Positions 56,770 to 62,252 of a DNA stretch of 62,252 nucleotides are shown here, in pieces. The stretch covers positions 1 to 62,252 of IMG/VR virus record IMGVR_UViG_3300025913_000006; one strand, written 5' to 3'. The first letter of the stretch is position 1. Every line of letters starts with the position of its first letter. This DNA is from a virus. A model generated the notes under the pieces. It made no database searches. It was given only the letters and a program-made list of their open reading frames with translations, and was not told the origin of the DNA. The position numbers and the translations under genes are program-made.

Positions 56770-57146
56770 GGTTTGTTACCGAATCGCGGCCAATACTTCT
56801 TGCTTCGACGAGGATCGGGAGCGTAGGCCCTCAAATACCATCGCCCATCAATATTCACCATAGCACTCGGAGCGCCGTATAGGCCGGTTGCCGCGCAAAT
56901 CCGAATCGGATAGTCTGTGATGGAGTTAGGCTTATCTCTCTGAACCATCGTCATGTGACTCGGTGGGACTGTTTCTATCGAATCCCAATCCGTGTCTGGG
57001 TCCAATGCTTCGGGGTCGATCACATCCCCAGGCCAGTTCCCATCGTCAATCGCACCGCCTCCAAAAACCACCGTCACCGTGGAAATCGCATCGTTATAGT
57101 TCTCCCCTCCCATCCAATACGAAAGGGGCGGCGCTGGATAGAACAT
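56766..57146 (-). CDS. hypothetical protein in tail unit, 126 aa
   Basis: ATG 57146 is 6 nt after TATAAT, so probably leaderless; the ORF extends to 57215 but that would cross the promoter. Contains an acidic Asp/Gly/Trp-rich middle (WPGDVIDPEALDPDTDWDSI) and a basic C-terminus. First gene of the inverted tail segment; unrecognised. Confidence 0.6.
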   Translation of the reverse strand: MFYPAPPLSYWMGGENYNDAISTVTVVFGGGAIDDGNWPGDVIDPEALDPDTDWDSIETVPPSHMTMVQRDKPNSITDYPIRICAATGLYGAPSAMVNIDGRWYLRAYAPDPRRSKKYWPRFGNKP

Positions 57147-57152
57147 GAAAAG

Positions 57153-57158
57153 ATTATA
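57153..57158 (-). promoter_or_regulatory. -10 box TATAAT of tail operon
   Basis: Consensus TATAAT on the minus strand, 6 nt before ATG 57146. The overlapping + strand sequence may serve gene 57177. Confidence 0.6.
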
Positions 57159-57176
57159 CGATAGCAGCGCGCAGGC

Positions 57177-57410
57177 GTGGAAGATCACCGCAAAGCGGTA
57201 GCTATTGAATCGCACGGGCCGCGTATTGGAGCCGCAACAGAACCAACCAACTTCATAATCCAGCGTTATGCGAAGGTGATGTTTGTGCAGCTTTGTATAA
57301 CGATTATTATGATAGTTGGCCGCAAGGAGGCGGTACGCGATAGCGCTCCGGTCGAAACTGGACGGTCAATGCGGAGGCGTGATTGGTTTTGGGCTCAGGT
57401 GCTATCATAG
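57177..57410 (+). CDS. possible membrane protein, 77 aa
   Basis: GTG 57177. Central hydrophobic segment (VMFVQLCITIIMIVG) between polar N-terminal and basic C-terminal parts. The stop lies in the -10 box of the next gene. No family; support is only frame and composition. Confidence 0.45.
   Translation: MEDHRKAVAIESHGPRIGAATEPTNFIIQRYAKVMFVQLCITIIMIVGRKEAVRDSAPVETGRSMRRRDWFWAQVLS
57400..57408 (+). promoter_or_regulatory. extended -10 TGCTATCAT of gene 57419
   Basis: Ends 10 nt before ATG 57419, leaving at most a 3-nt leader. Confidence 0.5.
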
Positions 57411-57418
57411 AGAAAGCA

Positions 57419-57736
57419 ATGAGCACCGACGAACAAGATTTGATCCTGGTTAGGGTTGTCAAGGAGAACCTAAGCCTTGAGCGAGAGATTGCATTCCGCA
57501 AAATTCAGCTTGGCGAGTTCAAGGTCGCGCTGAAGGAGGCAGTCAAGGCAATTGAATTTGAGTTATCTTCAGACGGCGACAAATTGAATGCGGCCATTCT
57601 TGGTGAGCGACCGACTGCGGATCGATTGAAGAAGATGCCGAACGCCGAGAAGATCACTGAGGCATCTGAGGCGCTTTCGACGGCGGTAACTGCTCACAAA
57701 AAGACGCAGGAGACTTTGCGAAACTTAGGCCTGTAA
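57419..57736 (+). CDS. coiled-coil hypothetical protein, 105 aa
   Basis: Start at ATG 57419; the frame is open from 57383. Almost entirely helical with heptad-like patterns (VRVVKENLSLEREIAFRKIQ, KVALKEAVKAIEFELSSDGD). Unrecognised. Confidence 0.6.
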   Translation: MSTDEQDLILVRVVKENLSLEREIAFRKIQLGEFKVALKEAVKAIEFELSSDGDKLNAAILGERPTADRLKKMPNAEKITEASEALSTAVTAHKKTQETLRNLGL

Positions 57737-57759
57737 GCCGCATGGCGTGGGCTTGGCGC

Positions 57760-58242
57760 TCAGTTGCCTGACGTGGCGTCGAACTGCCAGCAATCGCTCA
57801 TCATGGCTTTTGATGCGTCTACGGGGCACAGAGTGTTGTTTGCGCCAATCTTCGCGAACTGAAAATCTCCCCACACTTTCCCAGCCTTTCCGTTTACTTC
57901 GATATGGATGTCGTGGCCGTCCGTCCTCCATTTCCCGACGCTGGTAACGTTTGTCTTACAGTTGGTAACCGTGCATATGTTTCCTTTTTCGGAAAGAGTG
58001 AGGATCTCCGGGAGAACCATATTGCCCCATGTGTTTCCGCGAATGCGCTCGGCGAATTTTTCGATTGACGTTGGCTCTTTGTATGGATGAATCCTGCCGT
58101 AAATATAGAGAGTCGCGAACCCAATGGGAATGATGGACCCCATGAGGATCACTGCGACGTTCCCTGCCACATTGCGCGCCTTCTGCTTGAACGTGAACCA
58201 GCGCTCCCAACTTTCTATTTCTTCTCGCGCGTCAACGCCCAT
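57760..58242 (-). CDS. membrane-anchored exported protein, 160 aa
   Basis: ATG 58242 with GGAGG about 7 nt upstream. A transmembrane segment (AVILMGSIIPIGFATLYIYG) near residues 29-49, then an extracytoplasmic-looking domain with four Cys (ICTVTNC, later CPVDASKAMMSDC). The same frame is open to 58488, but that extension overlaps the preceding gene and is not likely coding. Confidence 0.6.
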   Translation of the reverse strand: MGVDAREEIESWERWFTFKQKARNVAGNVAVILMGSIIPIGFATLYIYGRIHPYKEPTSIEKFAERIRGNTWGNMVLPEILTLSEKGNICTVTNCKTNVTSVGKWRTDGHDIHIEVNGKAGKVWGDFQFAKIGANNTLCPVDASKAMMSDCWQFDATSGN

Positions 58243-58481
58243 GCTCCACCTCCGATTGCCGCGAACTGAACAAACAGTCGTGTCCAATCCGTGACGCGTC
58301 CTTCTGCCTCTTGCCCGAAAAGGAACGTGTATCCTGCCCAATACCGATGACCGTACGGGTTCGTGTGCTCCATCGGCGGGAAGACAAACATTAGGGCTCC
58401 GATTGCAATAGCAATCCACCAGACGACACGCGTTCGTGTGACCACGGCGCGATTGTAATTCACAATCACCAAAAACCGCAA
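58215..58481 (-). CDS. multi-pass membrane protein, 88 aa
   Basis: Frame open from TTG 58481; GTG 58469 or 58463 are alternatives. Hydrophobic segments about residues 19-34 and 72-85 flank a polar aromatic region (EHTNPYGHRYWAGYTFLFG). Overlaps the next gene by 28 nt. Possibly functions with it at the cell envelope. Confidence 0.55.
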   Translation of the reverse strand: MRFLVIVNYNRAVVTRTRVVWWIAIAIGALMFVFPPMEHTNPYGHRYWAGYTFLFGQEAEGRVTDWTRLFVQFAAIGGGAWALTREKK

Positions 58482-58498
58482 CCTTCATCGGTAAGGCT

Positions 58499-58735
58499 AT
58501 GCGGAAAACATCTGTTCATGACCGCCTAGCATTGGAACTGAAGGCGGCAAGAGAAAAGGCTGGGATCAGTCAGCGCGACATGGCGCATCGGCTAGGGACA
58601 AACCAGACGGCGGTCTGTTTTATTGAGAACGGGACGCAGAGCGTGCGTGTGACCGACCTAATCGCATGGTGTGAGATATTGACCCTGGACCCTTGCGAGG
58701 TGCTACGCGCATCCTTCAGCCAGACCAACCATTGA
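58499..58735 (+). CDS. XRE-family HTH regulator, 78 aa
   Basis: DRLALELKAAREKAGISQRD, then MAHRLGTNQTAVCFIENGTQ is a standard Cro/C1-type helix-turn-helix with conserved I-S-Q and turn. A single-domain Cro-like protein without a cleavage domain. Divergent from the membrane genes at 58215-58481, so it may regulate that intergenic promoter. Confidence 0.82.
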   Translation: MRKTSVHDRLALELKAAREKAGISQRDMAHRLGTNQTAVCFIENGTQSVRVTDLIAWCEILTLDPCEVLRASFSQTNH

Positions 58736-58748
58736 CTTGCCCGGTTGG

Positions 58749-58757
58749 TGATAGGAT
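58749..58757 (+). promoter_or_regulatory. extended -10 TGATAGGAT of gene 58766
   Basis: Ends 8 nt before ATG 58766. TTGACT at 58732-58737 lies too close (14 nt) for a standard -35. Confidence 0.45.
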
Positions 58758-58765
58758 GGGCGGCG

Positions 58766-59017
58766 ATGGATAAATCCTTCTACTTGCAGTACGTCAGAAA
58801 CGCGATAACTAGGCTTGATGAGCAGGTTGGCACTTTTGAGGGGCGAAATTTCCTGGGCGCTAAAGAGATCATCGAAATGATGATGCGAGTGCGAGCGGAG
58901 CTTATTGCAGAGCAGAGCGAAGCGGTCCTTCTCCCGGACGATACAGACTGGGTTGCCCGGTTTCGGGAGAAATTAACTCCACTGCCGGGAAAACATGGTC
59001 CCAGATTTTCTCTGTAA
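58766..59017 (+). CDS. hypothetical protein, 83 aa
   Basis: ATG 58766 (leaderless position) inside a frame open from 58745. Helical (NAITRLDEQVGTFEGRNFLG, AKEIIEMMMRVRAELIAEQS) with a basic C-terminus. Unrecognised. Confidence 0.55.
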   Translation: MDKSFYLQYVRNAITRLDEQVGTFEGRNFLGAKEIIEMMMRVRAELIAEQSEAVLLPDDTDWVARFREKLTPLPGKHGPRFSL

Positions 59018-59078
59018 CTCCAGCATGAGCTTCGGTTAGGCACCAACACCAAAATCGCCCCGGAAGACATCGAGCCTT

Positions 59079-59118
59079 GAAAATGGACGTCGCGACCACG
59101 CTCGTGGCGTCCATTTTC
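59079..59118. repeat. 11-bp inverted repeat with nested 5-bp stem
   Basis: GAAAATGGACG (59079-59089) and its exact complement (59108-59118); the 18-nt interior contains CCACG/CGTGG, so a two-tier hairpin can form. On both strands the outer end is A/T-rich, so weak bidirectional termination after gene 59017 is possible. Confidence 0.7.
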
Positions 59119-59178
59119 GGTAGACCTGCCTCGGAAACGTTTTGGGGCCGCGAAGGATGTCCCAACTTCATAAGGAAC

Positions 59179-59220
59179 TTATTATGCGAAGCAAATGTGA
59201 TGTGTTGCTTCGCATAATAA
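59179..59220. repeat. perfect 16-bp inverted repeat
   Basis: TTATTATGCGAAGCAA (59179-59194) and its exact complement (59205-59220) around a 10-nt loop ATGTGATGTG. No T tract beyond the arms' own A/T ends, so a cruciform, protein-binding dyad or RNA hairpin is as likely as a terminator. Confidence 0.75.
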
Positions 59221-59384
59221 TGGATTATGAGAGTTGGTTTGAGCGCAAGGCGTAGGATGCGGCGAAGTAAATGCCTCATATCTTCATCTTACACCGAAAC
59301 CTAACCGAAGTCGATCTCCGTGATCGACCTTCCCGAAGGGAGCAAGGGCCGACCGAGTTTTGGAGATACGAAGTGATATCATGA

Positions 59385-59393
59385 TGCTATACT
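59385..59393 (+). promoter_or_regulatory. extended -10 (TGCTATACT-type) of leaderless gene 59401
   Basis: TATACT (59388-59393) preceded by TGC ends exactly 7 nt before ATG 59401. Probable promoter of the fibre operon. GATATCATGAT just upstream is a possible operator. Confidence 0.6.
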
Positions 59394-59400
59394 CAGGCTT

Positions 59401-59742
59401 ATGGGGTACTCGGTAGACCGTCTTTCGAATTTGCTCGTGTCATTTACGGCGGCGACGTCTACGTCTGCTTCTCAACTCTCCGCGAACGCTGGGTGGACGG
59501 GGCTCGCGTCGGGTCAACAACAGTCTTTGTCTTCGGTTTGGCTCACCAACAACGACGTTTCCGCAACCATTTTTGTAGGATTCTCAAACACGGTTTCGTC
59601 TACTTCTTACTTCTACGCTTTACCCCCGCAGGGGATTTTGCCTGTAGACCTCCAGCATATGGGACGAGGTCCATTTACGAAACTTTGGGTCGTCGCCTCA
59701 ACGGGGGCCCCGAATATCACCGTTTCTCTCATGGGGGCGTAG
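59401..59742 (+). CDS. small beta-rich structural protein, 113 aa
   Basis: Leaderless ATG 59401. Ser/Thr-rich strands with SVWLTNNDVSATIFVGFSNT and KLWVVASTGAPNITVSLMGA, the pattern of small phage surface or decoration proteins. First gene of the fibre cluster; family not recognised. Confidence 0.6.
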   Translation: MGYSVDRLSNLLVSFTAATSTSASQLSANAGWTGLASGQQQSLSSVWLTNNDVSATIFVGFSNTVSSTSYFYALPPQGILPVDLQHMGRGPFTKLWVVASTGAPNITVSLMGA

Positions 59743-59745
59743 GTC

Positions 59746-60615
59746 GTGAATTATAAGTATTGGATTGCTCCCGCTGTCGCTACGGGGGCTTTCGTCATTA
59801 TGGGGTTTGGAGTCATGCAGGCAGGACTCGTTCAGGGCATCTACCAAAACCCTCAGCCAACCCTTACGAACGGCCAAACAACCCCGTTGCAGATTGACAT
59901 TAACGGGAATCTGAAGACCACGGCAGTGATGCCGAACTGGCCCACGGGCACACTCCCCGTTTCAGACTCAGCCGCCGAAGCGAGCCTAGCGCAAATTATC
60001 ACCGAGCTTTCAGGCCCCCTTCAGGTTGGTAATTTCCCTGCTTCTCAAGTCGTGTCTGGCTCAGTGGGCGTAACTGGCGCAGTTGGGGTCAATAATTTTC
60101 CGACAACCTATCCCGTCACCGGGACATTTTGGCAAGCTACCCAACCCATAAGCGGAACTGTCACCGCGAACGTTCAGGGCGGCAATTCTACGGCGGTAAA
60201 GGTAGATGGATCGGCGGTTACGCAACCTGTTTCCTTGGCGTCATCCCCGTTGCCTGCCGGAGCGGCTACGGCAGCAAATCAGTCGACCGAGATAGCCGCA
60301 CTCAATTCAATCAGCGCATCTGTATCAAGCCCAAGCACCCCATCGTACAGCGGTAAGTTAATCACCTTTACGGCGGGAACGTTGCTCAAAAGTGGGTCAG
60401 GCGTTCTGCACACGATCAACGTTACAAAAACTGGAGTGCTTTCGAGTTTTCAAGTTTACGATGGGACATCTACAGGTGGGACGCTCATGGTTGACGGGAC
60501 GACGGTCATTAGCGGTGTATCCCCTCCGATTTTGCTGGATTATGCGTTCACGAATGGCCTTTATGTAGTGTCCGCAGGCACGACAGCTCCTGCTTTTACG
60601 GTGACATGGAAATGA
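59746..60615 (+). CDS. surface protein with N-terminal hydrophobic anchor, 289 aa
   Basis: GTG 59746. A hydrophobic segment (WIAPAVATGAFVIMGFGVMQ) is followed by GLVQGIYQNPQPTLTNGQTT, shared with the next gene, then low-complexity Ser/Thr/Val strands and a C-terminal beta domain (HTINVTKTGVLSSFQVYDGT). Phage fibres rarely carry a membrane or export signal. Coupled to the next gene by ATGA. Confidence 0.6.
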   Translation: MNYKYWIAPAVATGAFVIMGFGVMQAGLVQGIYQNPQPTLTNGQTTPLQIDINGNLKTTAVMPNWPTGTLPVSDSAAEASLAQIITELSGPLQVGNFPASQVVSGSVGVTGAVGVNNFPTTYPVTGTFWQATQPISGTVTANVQGGNSTAVKVDGSAVTQPVSLASSPLPAGAATAANQSTEIAALNSISASVSSPSTPSYSGKLITFTAGTLLKSGSGVLHTINVTKTGVLSSFQVYDGTSTGGTLMVDGTTVISGVSPPILLDYAFTNGLYVVSAGTTAPAFTVTWK

Positions 60616-61142
60616 AGTTAATTCCGATTGCGTTGACTGCGCTCGTTGGCGCTGGGGGAATCTTTGGCATTTACCAGGGAGGTTTAGTCCAAGGCGTTTA
60701 CAGCTCAGGCGGCGTAACCCTCGTGAACGGCCAGACCGCCCCGTTGCAGTTAAACGCAAGTGGGCAGCTTATCACATCAGGGTCAGGTGGAGGTGGCGGA
60801 GGAGGTGGCGTAATCCCCGCGGGCAGCACATACGAGAACGCCAACTCAAACGGAACCCCGATCACCACGGCTACTACGGTCCAAATCTTCGCCGCCGTCG
60901 CAAGCAACAAGCACCACGCTTGGATTCAATTTTCAAATAGTTCGACAACCGGAACGGTCGTTCAGATACTCGACGGGTCAACGATTATTTCTGAAACGTA
61001 CTGCGCTCCTTCTGGGGGTGGGTTATCTGACGCAATTCCCGTCGCTCTTTACGGTTCGACAAACACAAGCCTTTCGATCAAAGTTCTGACGGCGGGCGCT
61101 TCGATTTATTGGACGGTCCGAGGGTTCTACGCTACAACATGA
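60612..61142 (+). CDS. paralogous surface protein with hydrophobic N-terminus, 176 aa
   Basis: ATG 60612 (ATGA; ATG 60606 also in frame). N-terminal segment KLIPIALTALVGAGGIFGIY and GLVQGVYSSGGVTLVNGQTA repeat the start of the preceding protein. A Gly-8 run follows and then a C-terminal beta domain (IFAAVASNKHHAWIQFSNSS). Likely tandem duplication. ATGA coupling to the fibre gene. Confidence 0.6.
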   Translation: MKLIPIALTALVGAGGIFGIYQGGLVQGVYSSGGVTLVNGQTAPLQLNASGQLITSGSGGGGGGGGVIPAGSTYENANSNGTPITTATTVQIFAAVASNKHHAWIQFSNSSTTGTVVQILDGSTIISETYCAPSGGGLSDAIPVALYGSTNTSLSIKVLTAGASIYWTVRGFYATT

Positions 61143-62252
61143 GACGCCTATTCATCCTTCTTCTCGTTGCGCTTTCTGCTTGTTCGTTTGGGAACATCGG
61201 GAATCTTTGGTATGCGGCATCCAAGAAAACCTTAGTAGTTCCAACGATCCTTTCGAACTATCCTGACCCTGGGTATGTAGCGACTTTAGCGGCGGCAGGT
61301 GAAACGTTCTCTTTGGAGCATAGGACGGCTTTTGCGGCTGACGGGAACTTTACGAGGTGGGTTCATCCGTATACGACGGGGGCACAACCGTTTCCAACGG
61401 TAACGTTTCTCCAGGACACTAACGGAGCTTCGGGTACTGGGTCGGCACTAACTGCGGGAAACCCCGAGTTCCAGGCTTGGACCGGTTCTGACGGAACGTG
61501 GGGGACAGACATCGGCGGGGCTTCTCTAGCCGGAACAATGACCGCTACCGTGAATGCTTTCACCGTCGCCCCAACCAGCTATACGGTCGCCGCCCCAACT
61601 GGTAGTTCCGGCCAAAAACAAACCGCTACACTCTCCGCGTCAGATTTCATCCTCAGCGGGTCGCAACTCGTCTTCAATGGCTTTGGATCGGCTGACGTCA
61701 CAGGCAAAGACTACCTAGTTGCGCCTGCGATCACAGCGACGGGCGGCACCGGCACTCTCACTGCAACCCTCGACCTCTTAAATTTCAACGCCACGAGTGG
61801 AGTGGGCACGGTCTTTCTCGGCACTGGGTCAAACATCCCGTCCGGAGCCTCACAGGGATCATTCGGTAACTATTACCGACCCGCCGCGAAATGTACGGCC
61901 AACCAAAGGTTCTGCATAGCTTTCCTCGCGAACCAAACCACGATTGGAACAGGTATTTCGCTTCGGTTGTCCCCCACGGGAAACAAGCACTACCAAGTTC
62001 AATGCAGTGGGACGACGCTAAAGATATTCGCCTTCGCTGATTTCCGAACGGGAGGATCGCCAAATACTTCGACCACGGTCGCATCATCCCCAACGTTTAC
62101 TCAGCTAACCGTAAGTCACATCTACATCGTGGACGCGGCCGCAATCGGCACGTCCACAACCTCGATTTACGCGACCCTCTTTGACTATACGCTCTACCAA
62201 CAAGGAACACCCTACGCGAACTGTTTCATCGTAGGTGGAACCAACGGGGCTA
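61139..62252 (+). CDS. tail fibre/esterase, N-terminal part with lipobox (continues at base 1)
   Basis: ATG 61139 overlaps the preceding stop (ATGA). Codons 1-329 end at 62125; 62126-62252 duplicate 1-127. The N-terminus MRRLFILLLVALSACSFGN is a textbook lipoprotein signal with lipobox L-S-A-C (Cys15). Beta-rich fibre-like sequence follows, and the SGNH esterase is encoded at 1-1740. The whole product is 908 aa. It may be a virion fibre, or a phage lipoprotein placed on the infected cell. Confidence 0.8.
   Translation, partial: MRRLFILLLVALSACSFGNIGNLWYAASKKTLVVPTILSNYPDPGYVATLAAAGETFSLEHRTAFAADGNFTRWVHPYTTGAQPFPTVTFLQDTNGASGTGSALTAGNPEFQAWTGSDGTWGTDIGGASLAGTMTATVNAFTVAPTSYTVAAPTGSSGQKQTATLSASDFILSGSQLVFNGFGSADVTGKDYLVAPAITATGGTGTLTATLDLLNFNATSGVGTVFLGTGSNIPSGASQGSFGNYYRPAAKCTANQRFCIAFLANQTTIGTGISLRLSPTGNKHYQVQCSGTTLKIFAFADFRTGGSPNTSTTVASSPTFTQLTVSHIYIVDAAAIGTSTTSIYATLFDYTLYQQGTPYANCFIVGGTNGA
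62126..62252. repeat. 127-bp direct repeat of the window start
   Basis: Identical to 1-127. Both copies lie inside one continuous reading frame. The exact length equals a common maximal assembly k-mer, so it most likely marks closure of a circular contig, not a true terminal repeat. Confidence 0.95.

Larger units (their letters stand above)
59018..59400 (+). other. non-coding region with strong inverted repeats
   Basis: No supportable gene in 383 nt; short open frames on both strands lack start signals. It holds two notable dyads (listed separately), a TCGATC/GATCGA hairpin near 59308-59325 and a TTCCCGAAGGGA palindrome near 59327-59340, then the promoter of gene 59401. Candidate functions are a regulatory RNA, a packaging or recombination site, or tandem operators. 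Confidence 0.5.

Noticed and set aside
57760-58488. 242-aa version of the minus-strand membrane protein starting at 58488
   Set aside because: Its first 82 codons lie antiphase to an 88-aa protein with clear membrane segments and look non-biological; ATG 58242 has a strong ribosome site.
1-62252. Prophage or phage-plasmid interpretation
   Set aside because: No integrase, excisionase, partition or plasmid maintenance gene was recognised; the tRNA-like element alone does not establish integration.

Overview
This window reads as a complete, circularly permuted genome of a tailed phage, most likely podovirus-like. Bases 62126-62252 repeat bases 1-127 exactly, so the unique circle is 62,125 bp and one fibre gene (61139 through the junction to 1740) is cut by the window ends. 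Morphogenesis genes are recognisable (terminase, P22-type portal, scaffold, HK97-like capsid, head-tail connector). No tail tube, sheath, tape-measure protein, integrase, partition system or rRNA gene was found. Genes are packed with ATGA, GTGA or TAATG overlaps, and base composition looks close to 50% GC. The host cannot be named. At least a dozen first genes of transcription units appear to be leaderless, with a TANNNT -10 box usually 7 nt before the start codon. That arrangement is best known from Deinococcota and Actinobacteriota, so the host may come from a lineage where leaderless mRNA is common.

Layout. 1737-9158 (minus) is an early/recombination operon: RecT annealase, YqaJ exonuclease, DnaQ-like exonuclease, MazG pyrophosphohydrolase and many small proteins. 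A 115-bp divergent control region with an inverted repeat (9159-9273) separates it from a rightward operon, 9274-22478. That operon holds an AAA+ ATPase, a DnaN-like sliding clamp, two HNH proteins, a RuvC-like resolvase, a LexA-type DNA-binding protein and a primase-polymerase/helicase. Nine CCGGACA iterons in three triplets of 55-bp period follow the primase-helicase gene and probably mark the origin. A long train of small accessory genes comes next, ending at a convergent terminator near 22560. 22577-25186 is a leftward accessory block and 25298-28192 a rightward one. 28196-31582 looks like the lysis region (DUF1906 glycoside-hydrolase-like protein plus several small membrane proteins). 31612-31724 carries a terminator and an unusual tRNA-Met-like element.

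31824-52884 is the main morphogenesis operon: accessory virion/exported proteins, TerS, TerL, portal, scaffold, major capsid, decoration proteins, three large internal/ejection-type proteins (one of 1720 aa) and three tiny basic proteins. 52871-57146 is an inverted tail segment (970-aa tail protein, connector and partners). 57177-59017 holds small regulatory and membrane genes including an XRE-type regulator. 59018-59400 is non-coding with strong inverted repeats. 59401-1740 encodes surface/fibre proteins ending in an SGNH-esterase fibre that, oddly, carries a lipoprotein signal.

How it may work: the phage appears to supply origin recognition, priming, unwinding, clamp and recombination functions but no recognisable replicative polymerase, so it presumably recruits the host polymerase through its own clamp. 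RecT plus YqaJ, with the RuvC-like enzyme, give a self-contained annealing-dependent recombination module.
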